Source of the DNA: Thiohalobacter thiocyanaticus
Lineage (GTDB): Bacteria; Pseudomonadota; Gammaproteobacteria; Thiohalobacterales; Thiohalobacteraceae
Assembly: GCF_002356355.1 (NCBI RefSeq)
Contig: NZ_AP018052.1
Location: 558,001 to 622,000 of the forward strand
Direction: 5' to 3'
Length of the DNA: 64,000 nucleotides
Below the pieces are notes generated by a model, which was not told the origin of the DNA, did not search any database, and saw only the letters and a program-made list of their open reading frames with translations. A program made the position numbers and the translations under genes. Below, piece by piece: positions 54,547 through 63,552 of this stretch (position 1 is the first letter of the stretch; every line of letters begins with the position of its first letter).

Positions 54547-56133
54547 ATGGGTATGAACAGCGCAACCACCACCAAGTCTCTTTCGATATTTTCAGCCGGA
54601 ATCTGGGTCTTGTTGATTTTGACGGCAGGCATCCTGGGCTATGCCTATGCCGACGCCATCGAATACATGGTAAATCGTTGGAACGGCTCCGAGGAATATG
54701 GTTATGCCTATCTGATACCGGTTATTACCGCTTTCCTGATCTGGCAGCGCAGGTTCGAAATCCAGAGGGTCGGAATACGGCATTCCTATGCCGGGCTGGT
54801 GCTGGTTGCGTTAGGCGGCCTGCTGCTGTTTCTGGGTACCATGGCCACAACGCATACGCTGTCGCAGTATTCCATCGTCATCGTGATTATGGGACTTGCA
54901 CTGACTTTCCTGGGGTGGTCCGCCTTCAGGCTGGCCTTTGCGCCGCTGTTCCTGCTCTTCTTCATGGTGCCGTTACCGCCGTTCGTTTTCAATACGCTGT
55001 CCAATCAGCTGCAGCTGATTTCCTCCGAGATCGGGGTTGCGGTGATCCGTCTGTTCGGCATCAGCGTCTATCTCGAAGGCAATGTGATCGACCTGGGCAG
55101 CTACAAGCTGCAGGTGGTCGAGGCCTGCAGCGGCCTGCGCTACCTGTTCCCGCTGGCCAGCCTTTCATTCGTTGCCGCGTATATCTATAAGGGTGCGTTG
55201 TGGAAGAAGGCGATCATTTTCCTGTCCAGTGCGCCCATCACGGTGTTGATGAACAGCTTTCGCATCGGCGTGATCGGTGTCCTGGTGGAATACGGCGGCC
55301 CGGGCCAGGCGGAAGGTTTTCTGCATGATTTCGAGGGCTGGGTCATCTTCATGGCCTGTATTGCCATCCTGATCCTGGAGATGGCGGTGCTGGCCAAGAT
55401 CGGCAAGCGGAAAATGACCCTGAGCGAGGCCTTCGGTATCGATATACCCGAGCCCCCCGAAGATGATGTTCCCCGCAAGCGGGTCAAGCCTGCTGTCCCC
55501 GGTTATCTGGCCATTGGTGTTGCACTGCTGACTGTCTGGGGAGTGGAGCATGCCTCCAGCAGCGAAAATATCGTGCCTGATCGCAGGCTTTTCGTGGGTT
55601 TTCCCATGGAGTTCGGCAACTGGGCGGGACGAGAGGACCGGCTGGAAAGCATTTACCTCCAGGCGCTGAAGCTGGATGACTACATCATGGCCGATTATCG
55701 TAATGGTAAGGGTCAGCAGGTGAATTTCTATGCGGCCTACTATGCCGATCAGGCTGCCGGCGAGGCCGCGCATTCGCCCCGCGCCTGTATTCCGGGTGGT
55801 GGCTGGCTGATCAGGAATCATGAGGTGGTGCCGGTGGAAGGAGTTGAGGTTCTCGGGCGCTCACTTGAAGTCAACCGCATGATTATCGCCAAGGGGGATT
55901 TCCGCCAGTTGGTGTATTACTGGTTCCAGCAACGGGGGCGGGTGATTACCAATGAGTACTGGGTAAAAGGCTACCTGTTCTGGGATGCGCTGACCCGCAA
56001 CCGCACCGACGGGGCCCTGGTGCGGCTGACCATCCCGATTCAGCCCGGGCAGGATCTGGCCGATGCAGAGGAGGCGCTGCGGGAGTTTGCCGGGCTGGTG
56101 GTGCCGAAACTGGGACCGTATGTGCCGGAGTGA
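54547..56133 (+). CDS. Exosortase fused to an EpsI domain (XrtD-like)
   Basis: The 528-residue protein joins an exosortase (about 1-300, eight membrane helices) to an EpsI domain (about 320-528). Candidate catalytic residues are C194 (EACSGLRYL), R239 (NSFRIGVIG) and H260 (GFLHDFEGW). The tract FMVPLPPFVFNTLSNQLQLI followed by SVYLEGNVIDLGSYKLQVVE resembles the XrtD group thought to process VPLPA-CTERM proteins, rather than XrtA; this subtype call is from memory. EpsI has AHSPRACIPGGGWLI and VYYWFQQRGRVITNEY. Exosortases cut PEP-CTERM-like proteins and are tied to exopolysaccharide production. No VPLPA-type substrate is seen in the window. Confidence 0.9.
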   Translation: MGMNSATTTKSLSIFSAGIWVLLILTAGILGYAYADAIEYMVNRWNGSEEYGYAYLIPVITAFLIWQRRFEIQRVGIRHSYAGLVLVALGGLLLFLGTMATTHTLSQYSIVIVIMGLALTFLGWSAFRLAFAPLFLLFFMVPLPPFVFNTLSNQLQLISSEIGVAVIRLFGISVYLEGNVIDLGSYKLQVVEACSGLRYLFPLASLSFVAAYIYKGALWKKAIIFLSSAPITVLMNSFRIGVIGVLVEYGGPGQAEGFLHDFEGWVIFMACIAILILEMAVLAKIGKRKMTLSEAFGIDIPEPPEDDVPRKRVKPAVPGYLAIGVALLTVWGVEHASSSENIVPDRRLFVGFPMEFGNWAGREDRLESIYLQALKLDDYIMADYRNGKGQQVNFYAAYYADQAAGEAAHSPRACIPGGGWLIRNHEVVPVEGVEVLGRSLEVNRMIIAKGDFRQLVYYWFQQRGRVITNEYWVKGYLFWDALTRNRTDGALVRLTIPIQPGQDLADAEEALREFAGLVVPKLGPYVPE

Positions 56134-56144
56134 ATTGTGGGTGT

Positions 56145-56328
56145 CAGGTTACGCCCTGTCGGGCTAACCCGACCCACACCGGCTGAAAAATATATTCGTC
56201 ATTCCCGCGCAGGCGGGAATCCAAGACGTTCGGTGGTTTCTGGATTACTCGCTGCGCTCGCCCTTCGGGCCGCCCTACGGGCGTTCAACGCGCTCCGCGC
56301 TTTTGTCCCACCTGCGCGGGGATGACGG
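56145..56328. repeat. Partial GTAGGTCGGGT-type and long dRS3-like repeats
   Basis: A right half (GTTACGCCCTGTCGGGCTAA ...) ends near 56177, followed by a long dRS3-like element (56197-56328) with the internal GGATTACTCGCTGCGCTCGC segment. They fill the gap before the WecA-like gene. Confidence 0.85.
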
Positions 56329-56352
56329 TAATTGAAGGATAACTAGAAAATC

Positions 56353-57999
56353 TTGACTGAGATTCCTGCCAATCACCTGTTGATACTGGTCGCGGCCATG
56401 GTCATCAGCATGACGCTGATCCCGGTCATGGTCCGGCTGGCGCCCGTGCTGGGCATGGTCGACAAGCCGGATCCGCGCAAGGTGCATTCCGTTCCCATCC
56501 CGCGGGTGGGCGGAGTCGGGATCGTTATCGGCAGTCTGGTGCCGCTGTTGGTGTGGCTGCCTGTCGACACTCTGATGGCGAGCTATCTTGCGGGGGCGCT
56601 GATCCTGCTCCTGTTCGGGGCCTGGGACGATGCCAAAGAGCTGGGCCACTATGTGAAGTTCATCGGCCAGTTCGCGGCGGTGCTCGGCGTGGTCTACTGG
56701 GGCGATCTGTATGTCACCCAGCTGCCGCTGCTGGGGCCGGATGCCATGTCGGAATCCATGGGCCGGGTGTTCACCGTCATCGCCATGGTGGGCATGATCA
56801 ACGCCATGAACCACTCCGACGGCCTGGACGGGCTGGCCGGGGGCGAATCGCTGATCAGCCTGCTGGCGATCATCTATCTGGCCTATCAGGCCGGCGGCGA
56901 TCCGGCGGTGATCATTGCGGTGGCCACCATCGGTGGGGTGTTTGGCTTTCTGCGCTTCAACTCGCATCCGGCGCGGGTATTCATGGGCGACGGCGGCAGT
57001 CAGTTCCTGGGCTTCACCCTGGCCTTTCTGGCGGTATACCTGATGACCCGGGTCAATCCGGCACTGAGCCCGGCCCTGCCGCTGCTGTTTCTCGGGCTGC
57101 CTATCGTCGACATCCTGGCGGTGTTCGCCCAGCGCATCTACCACGGCATGAACTGGTTCCGCGCCACCAAGAACCATATTCATCACCGGCTGCTGGAACT
57201 GGGCTTCGAGCATCACGAATCCGTGATCACCATCTATGCCATCCAGGCGTTGCTGGTGCTGCTTGCGGTGGTGCTGCCCTACGAGCATGACCTGCTCATC
57301 ATCGGGATCTACGTCGGAGTTTCCGTAGCGGTCTTCGCCGGGCTGATCGTTGCGGAACGCAGCGGCTGGCGGAAGAGCCGGGAACGGCTGCTGTTCCCGG
57401 CGGTGAAGGCTTTCGGTGTGATCCGCAAGCAGCCCCAGTTCCTGCAGGCGCTGACCGGCCTGGTGATGGCGGTGATCGCCCTGTATGCGCTGGTGGTCGC
57501 CTTTGTGGTGGAACAGGTGCCGCTGCAGTTCGGCTATATTCTTGTCGTGCTCGCCGGCCTCCTGCTCGCCCGGCTGCTGGCGGGCTTCCGCCTGTGGTTT
57601 CTGTTCCTGCGCCTGACGCTGTTCCTGTCCATGGCGGCGCTGGTGTATCTGGTCAACCTGTATCCGCAGCCCTGGTTCGCAGAGGTATCCCGCTTTTTCG
57701 ATTATGCGGTGTTTGCGGTGTTGATCCTGGCGATTGCTGCGGGCATGCGGTTCGCGGAGAATTCCCGCTTCGATGTCAGTCCGCTGGATTTTCTGGTCAT
57801 CCTGATGTTGCTGGTGGCAGGGATCTTCCCGCAGCAGATCGGGTTGAGCGAGATGCTGCTGCGGCTGATCATTGAGTTCGTGGTGTTGTTCTATGCGGTG
57901 GAGTGGGTGCTCAAGCACATGCGCAGCCGGTGGAACCTGATGACGCTGGGGGTGCTGGGGAGTCTGGTGGTGTTGTCGGGGCGGTTTGTGGTGGGGTGA
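56353..57999 (+). CDS. Polyprenyl-phosphate sugar-1-phosphate transferase, WecA/MraY type
   Basis: The enzyme would start glycan synthesis by moving a sugar 1-phosphate (GlcNAc-1-P in WecA) to undecaprenyl phosphate. The 548-residue membrane protein has DKPDPRKVHSVPIPRVGGVG, GAWDDAKEL, NAMNHSDGLDGLAGG (metal-binding Asp), HPARVFMGDGGSQFLGF and ATKNHIHHRLLELGF. It is about 200 residues longer than WecA because of extra C-terminal transmembrane helices (from about 350). It begins with TTG; a later ATG at 56398 is possible. Confidence 0.9.
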   Translation: MTEIPANHLLILVAAMVISMTLIPVMVRLAPVLGMVDKPDPRKVHSVPIPRVGGVGIVIGSLVPLLVWLPVDTLMASYLAGALILLLFGAWDDAKELGHYVKFIGQFAAVLGVVYWGDLYVTQLPLLGPDAMSESMGRVFTVIAMVGMINAMNHSDGLDGLAGGESLISLLAIIYLAYQAGGDPAVIIAVATIGGVFGFLRFNSHPARVFMGDGGSQFLGFTLAFLAVYLMTRVNPALSPALPLLFLGLPIVDILAVFAQRIYHGMNWFRATKNHIHHRLLELGFEHHESVITIYAIQALLVLLAVVLPYEHDLLIIGIYVGVSVAVFAGLIVAERSGWRKSRERLLFPAVKAFGVIRKQPQFLQALTGLVMAVIALYALVVAFVVEQVPLQFGYILVVLAGLLLARLLAGFRLWFLFLRLTLFLSMAALVYLVNLYPQPWFAEVSRFFDYAVFAVLILAIAAGMRFAENSRFDVSPLDFLVILMLLVAGIFPQQIGLSEMLLRLIIEFVVLFYAVEWVLKHMRSRWNLMTLGVLGSLVVLSGRFVVG

Positions 58000-58011
58000 G
58001 GGGTAAGTCTT

Positions 58012-58221
58012 GCAGGTTGGATCAGCCGAAGGCGTAATCCGGCATTGCGTGATGTCGGGTTACGCTGCGCTAACCCGACCTACGGCACTGTTGGTTGGCC
58101 GTCAGCTTTCCCGTCATCCCGGCGAAGGCCGGGATCCATGAACCGCGGCGGCTTCTGGATCCCGGCCTTCGCCGGGATGACGGGTGTGGGTTGGGGTGAT
58201 GGGTGTGGGTTGGGATGATGG
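58012..58221. repeat. GTAGGTCGGGT-like repeat, dRS3-like repeat and a 19-bp tandem pair
   Basis: A diverged GTAGGTCGGGT-type copy (about 58012-58083), a dRS3-like copy (58112-58182) and a direct repeat of GGGTGTGGGTTGGGGTGAT (58183-58221, two units, one change) precede gmd. Confidence 0.85.
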
Positions 58222-58254
58222 AAAATATTTTGAATTGTGGGGTGTGAGAGAAAA

Positions 58255-59343
58255 ATGAGTAAAGTTGCATTGATCACCGGCATCACGGGCCAGGACGGCG
58301 CCTATCTGGCGGAGTTCCTGCTGGAGAAGGGCTATGAAGTGCACGGCCTCAAGCGCCGGGCCTCGTCGTTCAATACCGACCGCATCGATCACCTGTACCA
58401 GGATCCGCATGTCAGCGACCGACATTTCATACTGCACTATGGCGATCTGACCGATTCCACCAACCTGATCCGCATCATCCAGCAGGTGCAGCCGGACGAG
58501 ATCTACAACCTGGCCGCGCAGAGCCATGTGGCGGTCTCCTTCGAGACGCCGGAGTACACCGCCAATGCCGATGCGCTTGGCACCCTGCGGCTGCTGGAGG
58601 CGATCCGCATCCTGGGACTGGAGAAGAAGACCAAATTCTATCAGGCCTCGACCAGCGAGCTGTTCGGCAAGGTGCAGGAGATACCGCAGAAGGAGACCAC
58701 GCCCTTCTATCCGCGCAGCCCCTATGCCGTGGCCAAGCTCTATGCCTACTGGATCTGCGTCAACTACCGGGAGGCCTACGGCATCTATGCCTGCAACGGT
58801 ATCCTGTTCAACCACGAATCCCCCATTCGCGGCGAGACCTTCGTCACCCGCAAGATCACCCGCGCCATCGCCCGCATCAAGCTCGGGCTGCAGGACAAGC
58901 TGTACCTGGGCAACCTGGACGCCAAGCGCGACTGGGGGCATGCAAAGGACTATGTGCGTATGCAGTGGCTGATGCTGCAGCAGGATGAGCCGGACGATTA
59001 CTGCATCGCCACCGGGGTGCAGTACTCGGTGCGTGATTTCGTCAACGCCGCCTGCAGCGAGGTCGGCATCCAGTTGGACTGGCAGGGCGAGGGCGTGGAC
59101 GAGAAGGGCATCGACCGCAAGAGCGGGCAGGTGCTGGTTGAGGTCGACCCGCGCTACTTCCGGCCCACCGAGGTGGAGACCCTGCTGGGCGATCCGTCCA
59201 AGGCCAAGCAACAGCTGGGCTGGGTGCCGGAGATCAGCTTCGACGAGATGGTTGCGGAGATGGTGCGCGAGGACATCAAGATCGCCGAGCGTGATGAACT
59301 GTGCAAGCGTGAGGGCTACAAGACGTTCGATTACAACGAGTGA
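58255..59343 (+). CDS. gmd: GDP-mannose 4,6-dehydratase
   Basis: Gmd makes GDP-4-keto-6-deoxymannose, the first step to GDP-L-fucose and related sugars. The 362-residue short-chain dehydrogenase has the NADP loop [33 protein letters not shown], the catalytic Ser/Thr in [16 protein letters not shown]-x3-K in [12 protein letters not shown], and [19 protein letters not shown]. The start at 58255 (MSKVAL) has AGAGAGAAAA upstream. It lies 43 bases before fcl. Confidence 0.97.
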   Translation: MSKVALITGITGQDGAYLAEFLLEKGYEVHGLKRRASSFNTDRIDHLYQDPHVSDRHFILHYGDLTDSTNLIRIIQQVQPDEIYNLAAQSHVAVSFETPEYTANADALGTLRLLEAIRILGLEKKTKFYQASTSELFGKVQEIPQKETTPFYPRSPYAVAKLYAYWICVNYREAYGIYACNGILFNHESPIRGETFVTRKITRAIARIKLGLQDKLYLGNLDAKRDWGHAKDYVRMQWLMLQQDEPDDYCIATGVQYSVRDFVNAACSEVGIQLDWQGEGVDEKGIDRKSGQVLVEVDPRYFRPTEVETLLGDPSKAKQQLGWVPEISFDEMVAEMVREDIKIAERDELCKREGYKTFDYNE

Positions 59344-59386
59344 AGATCAAGAGCGCCACGGAATACACGGAAAGCACGGAAGATTT

Positions 59387-60340
59387 ATGAATAAAAACGC
59401 AATAATCTATGTGGCTGGCCACCGCGGCCTGGTTGGCGGCGCCATCGTCCGGCAGCTGGAGAAGGCGGGATATACGAACCTGGTCACGCGCACCAGCCGC
59501 GAGCTGGATCTGCGCGACCAGGCGCAGGTGAATGAATTCTTCGAGGCGGAGCAGCCGGAGTACGTGTTCCTGGCGGCGGCCAAGGTGGGCGGGATTCTGG
59601 CCAACGACAGTTACCCGGCCGAGTTCCTGTATGACAACCTGATGCTGGAGGCCAATGTCATCCACGCCGCGTATAAGAATGGGGTGAAGAAGCTGCTGTT
59701 CCTGGGCAGTACCTGCATCTACCCCAAGCACGCGCCCCAGCCGATGCCGGAGGACAGCCTGCTCACCGGGCCGCTGGAGCCGACCAACGAATGGTACGCG
59801 GTGGCCAAAATCGCCGGCATCAAGCTGTGCCAGGCCTACCGGCGCCAATACGGCTGCAGCTTCATTTCGGCCATGCCGACCAACCTGTACGGCATCGGCG
59901 ACAACTTCGATCTGGAGAAATCCCACGTCATGCCGGCGCTGATCCGCAAGATGCACGAGGCGAAGCAGGCCGGGGCGCCGAGCGTGAAGATCTGGGGTAC
60001 GGGCACGCCGCTGCGCGAGTTCCTGTTCGTCGACGACTGTGCCGATGCCTGCCTGTTCCTGATGCAGAATTACGACGACGCAGGCATCGTCAATATCGGC
60101 GTGGGCGAGGATATCTCCATCGCCGACCTGGCCCGGCTGGTGGCCGGGGTGGTGGGCTATGCGGGCGAACTGGTGTTCGACACCAGTAAACCTGACGGCA
60201 CGCCGCGCAAGCTGGTGGATACCTCGCGGATCAATGCCCTGGGCTGGCGGCCGACGGTTTCCCTGGAGGCGGGAATCCGGTTAACCTACGATTGGTACCG
60301 CGAGCAGCTGGATGCTGCCGGGGTGCGGGGGGTTGGATAA
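59387..60340 (+). CDS. fcl: GDP-L-fucose synthase
   Basis: Fcl (WcaG) epimerises and reduces the Gmd product to GDP-L-fucose. The 317-residue protein shows [60 protein letters not shown] with the catalytic Ser, Y-x3-K in [33 protein letters not shown] and [15 protein letters not shown]. It is paired with gmd. A CCACGGAATACACGGAA repeat lies in the spacer before it. Confidence 0.97.
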   Translation: MNKNAIIYVAGHRGLVGGAIVRQLEKAGYTNLVTRTSRELDLRDQAQVNEFFEAEQPEYVFLAAAKVGGILANDSYPAEFLYDNLMLEANVIHAAYKNGVKKLLFLGSTCIYPKHAPQPMPEDSLLTGPLEPTNEWYAVAKIAGIKLCQAYRRQYGCSFISAMPTNLYGIGDNFDLEKSHVMPALIRKMHEAKQAGAPSVKIWGTGTPLREFLFVDDCADACLFLMQNYDDAGIVNIGVGEDISIADLARLVAGVVGYAGELVFDTSKPDGTPRKLVDTSRINALGWRPTVSLEAGIRLTYDWYREQLDAAGVRGVG

Positions 60341-60350
60341 TATTCTAATA

Positions 60351-60565
60351 GCCACGGAATACACGGAAGGCACGGAAAAAAACAAAATATATTAAAAAGT
60401 TATTTGTTTCCGGTCGTGTTCTCGTCATCCCGGCGCAGGCCGGGATCCAGAAGCCGCCGCGGTAACTGGATTCCCGCCTGCGCGGGAATGACGGGAAAGG
60501 CGGCGGATAACCTGCAGATACTCATGTTTTGGTTTTTTCCGTGCTTTCCGTGTATTCCGTGGCCA
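60351..60565. repeat. CCACGGAATACACGGAA inverted repeats around a dRS3-like repeat
   Basis: GCCACGGAATACACGGAAGG at 60351 and its inverse CCTTTCCGTGTATTCCGTGG-like copy at about 60534-60565 enclose a dRS3-like palindrome (60423-60494). A third, direct copy lies at 59354-59380 before fcl. No gene lies in 60341-60595. Confidence 0.85.
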
Positions 60566-60595
60566 TTAAAATCAAATAAAACACAGGTGGATGCA

Positions 60596-63019
60596 ATGAA
60601 TCTCAAGAAAACGACACTGGTGGTGGTGCTGGCTGCGGTCCTCGGGGCCTGCGGCGGCGCGGAGGAGCGCAAGCAGGCCTATCTGGAACGCGGCAAGGCC
60701 TACCTGGAGGAGGAGAACTTCGACAAGGCCCGGGTGGAGATCAAGAACGTGCTGCAGATCGATCCCAAGCATGCCGAAGCCTATCTGCTGATGGGTCGGA
60801 TCATGGAGGAGGAGCAGGCGTGGGCCAAGGCATACGGCAATTATAAGAAAGCGGTTGATCTCGATCCTTCGCTGCTCGATGCGCGTATGAGGCTTGGTCA
60901 GTTCATGCTGCTTCAGGCAAATGCATCCAGGGCCCGTGAAGAAGTCGAGGCGGAGGAAGAGGCTATAGCGGTAGTTCGGGAGCAATTGGCTGCGATCCGC
61001 GAAAACAACCCGGACCATCAGGGTGTTGTCATACTGGAAGCTGCTCTGCAGTCACGCGAGGGTGATGCTGAAGCGTCTATCTCTACCCTCAAAAAATATT
61101 TTGACCGATATCCTGATAAGACCGAGGTTGCTGTATTGCTTGCTCGCTCCTATATGGGGGTAGAGCAATTCGATGATGCACAACAGGTGCTCGAGCGGGC
61201 TGTCAGTACCGCCCCCGATGATCCGGCTCTGAGGGTAAGGCTGGCCCGTGCCTATGCCCGCGGGGATAAGTCGGAGCAGGCGATAAACAGCATGCATGAG
61301 GCCATCCGGTTGCAGCCTGATGCGCTGGAGCCTCGAATTACACTGGCGACTTATCTGGCTCAGCTGGATCGGCATGAAGAGGCTGAAAAGATTCTTCGTG
61401 AAACCATTGCCGCAGATCCGGAGGATCCTGATCGCTACCTGGTCATGGCTGATTTTATCCACCGCTGGAAATCGTTTGATCAAGCAGTGGACGAGCTACA
61501 ACAGGCTATCCGTGAGTTGCCGGAAGCCGAAGGGATTCGCTTTGCGCTGGCCAGACTGTATGCCAGTGAAAATCACACGGAAGAACAGAAGCAGGTGCTT
61601 GGAGATATTGCCGACAAGTGGGGCGATGAGCCGCCTGGATTGACAGCCAGAGTGGCATTGGCTGAGATCGCTGCTTCTGAAGGAGATGTGGATACAACGC
61701 GGAAGCTTGTGTCCGAGGTGCTTGAGCATAACCCTGGTGATAATGGGGCTCTTATGCTCAAGGGCAGGCTTGCGTTGATGGATAGGAATTATACTGATGC
61801 AATTACCGCCTTGCGTACTGTTGTTAAAGATCAACCGGACAACGCCAAAGCCATAACCCTCCTGGCTGAGGCCCACCTGCAGAATGGTGAGATCGAGCTG
61901 GCTGGTGACAACATGCGTCGTGCCGTTGAGGCTGCGCCTGATGATCTGGATGTCCGGTTGCTTTATGCAAACTATCTCATGCAGCGTCGTGAGGTTGATG
62001 CGGCGGAGGAGCAGGTGGATGCGGCCCTGAGAATCTCTCCCGACGATGCGAGAGCATTGATTGCCAAGAGCAATATACTGGCTGCCCGGAATGATCCTGA
62101 GCAGTTGAAGAAAGCTATTATGGATATTAAGGAAGCCGCCCCTGATAGTCCGGAAGGATACTTCCGCATGGCACGGGTATACCGCGCATTGGGCGAGCTT
62201 GAAGCCGCTCATGCTGAATATGAAAAAGCGCTTGATCTTGCCGAGGGGTATGGCGCCGCCATGCTGCTTGGCGATATGGTTGCCCTGGAGTTACAGATGG
62301 GCATGATTGATTCTGCAGAGGGGCGTGTGCAGTCCGTGTTGAGTGCTGATCCTGAGCATAGGACGGCACATGGGCTGATGGCCGCTGTACGAATTGCCCA
62401 GAAGCGGTATGAGGATGCCGAGCAGGAATACCTGGCTCAGATCGAGATAACTCCTGACGTGGCTCAACCATACAGCCGGCTGGCCGCGATCAGGCTGGCC
62501 CAGGACGATCAGGCGGGTGCCATTGAAGCTTACCGCATGGGGGTTGACCGGCTGCCGGGTTCTCCCGCGCTCCTGGTGCCTTTGGCAGGAGTGCACGAGC
62601 GCCAGGGTAATTACGACCGCGCCATCGAGCTCTACGAGCAGGTACTGGAGAGCAATCCCGACAACGCAATCGCCACCAACAACCTGGCCGCTTTGCTGTC
62701 CGATCGCCGCACCGATCAGGCCAGCCTGGACCGTGCCCTGGAACTGGCCGACAAGTTCAGGGATGCCGAGCAGGCCGTGTTCCTGGATACCCTGGGTTGG
62801 GTGCATTACCGCCGCGGCGAGTATGAGCAGGCGGTCGAGATCCTCAGCCGGGTGGTGGAGCAATCGCCCGATATCGCCATCTTCCACTATCACCTGGGCA
62901 TGGCGCACCATGGCGCCGGCAATGCCGCCCTGGCCCGCGAGCACCTGCAGCAGGCGGTGGATGCGGGCGGCGACTTCGCCGGTATCGAGGAGGCCAGGAA
63001 GGTGCTGGAAGGGCTGTAG
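60596..63019 (+). CDS. prsT: TPR-repeat lipoprotein, PrsT-like
   Basis: The 807-residue protein has a lipoprotein signal (LVVVLAAVLGACGG, Cys19) and then about twenty tetratricopeptide repeats, such as AYLERGKAYLEEENFDKARV with EIKNVLQIDPKHAEA. It matches the PEP-CTERM-system TPR lipoprotein PrsT, which accompanies exosortase/exopolysaccharide loci and probably acts as an outer-membrane-linked scaffold. ATG 60596 is preceded by AGGTGG; the frame extends upstream through repeats only. The middle (about 60850-62550) has lower GC than the two ends. Confidence 0.9.
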   Translation: MNLKKTTLVVVLAAVLGACGGAEERKQAYLERGKAYLEEENFDKARVEIKNVLQIDPKHAEAYLLMGRIMEEEQAWAKAYGNYKKAVDLDPSLLDARMRLGQFMLLQANASRAREEVEAEEEAIAVVREQLAAIRENNPDHQGVVILEAALQSREGDAEASISTLKKYFDRYPDKTEVAVLLARSYMGVEQFDDAQQVLERAVSTAPDDPALRVRLARAYARGDKSEQAINSMHEAIRLQPDALEPRITLATYLAQLDRHEEAEKILRETIAADPEDPDRYLVMADFIHRWKSFDQAVDELQQAIRELPEAEGIRFALARLYASENHTEEQKQVLGDIADKWGDEPPGLTARVALAEIAASEGDVDTTRKLVSEVLEHNPGDNGALMLKGRLALMDRNYTDAITALRTVVKDQPDNAKAITLLAEAHLQNGEIELAGDNMRRAVEAAPDDLDVRLLYANYLMQRREVDAAEEQVDAALRISPDDARALIAKSNILAARNDPEQLKKAIMDIKEAAPDSPEGYFRMARVYRALGELEAAHAEYEKALDLAEGYGAAMLLGDMVALELQMGMIDSAEGRVQSVLSADPEHRTAHGLMAAVRIAQKRYEDAEQEYLAQIEITPDVAQPYSRLAAIRLAQDDQAGAIEAYRMGVDRLPGSPALLVPLAGVHERQGNYDRAIELYEQVLESNPDNAIATNNLAALLSDRRTDQASLDRALELADKFRDAEQAVFLDTLGWVHYRRGEYEQAVEILSRVVEQSPDIAIFHYHLGMAHHGAGNAALAREHLQQAVDAGGDFAGIEEARKVLEGL

Positions 63020-63020
63020 C

Positions 63021-63246
63021 GGTGTCCGGTTTGCCGGGAACGCTGCGCTTGCTTATCCCGGCCTACGGGGCTGGTAGGATGGGTGGAGCGCGGCGCAACC
63101 CATCGCGGACCGCCGGGACGATGGGTTACGGCGCTGTGCGCCTTCACCCATCCTACCCGATCTGCCCGCGCAGGCGGATCCAAGTGCCCGGGAAGCCTGC
63201 GCGAAGGCGGTGAAACGGCGTCATCCCCGCGCAGGCGGGGATCCAG
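63021..63246. repeat. GTAGGCCGGGA half, GTAGGATGGGT full and dRS3-like half repeats
   Basis: A half element ends in TTATCCCGGCCTAC (63021-63066), then comes a full GTAGGATGGGT-type copy (63074-63156) and a dRS3-like arm (63219-63246). The region 63250-63552 is a leader with an AT-rich stretch near 63370-63470, probably the promoter of the next gene. Confidence 0.85.
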
Positions 63247-63552
63247 TGTCCGCAGGGCATGCGGATCCCCCGCGCTCCGGCGCCGGACTGACGGCAAACC
63301 ACCGGGCGCAGGGCCGGTTTGCATCCGTCCGTGTCGTCATGCTTGACTACGCTTGTCTTATCTGACTGTTTATAAATAAAAAAATCAACCAATTGCATGT
63401 CTGCCCGATTACTGGGTATAGTCGGACGTTGCATAATGAGACAAAAATAATAACTCCCTGTTTTGCTTTAGTTTCCGCGCGGTCAGAACGATACAGGGGT
63501 CATAAGCCCGCTGCGCGTTTGTCGTAATGGACGTCTTGTTCTGGGGTGGACG

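Noticed and set aside
56275-57918. A 547-codon open frame antisense to the WecA-like gene
   Set aside because: Dominated by Gln, His and Arg without motifs; the opposite strand encodes a well-supported membrane enzyme.
60404-60595. N-terminal extension of the PrsT-like protein
   Set aside because: It translates the dRS3-like repeat, and a good lipoprotein signal with Shine-Dalgarno starts at 60596.
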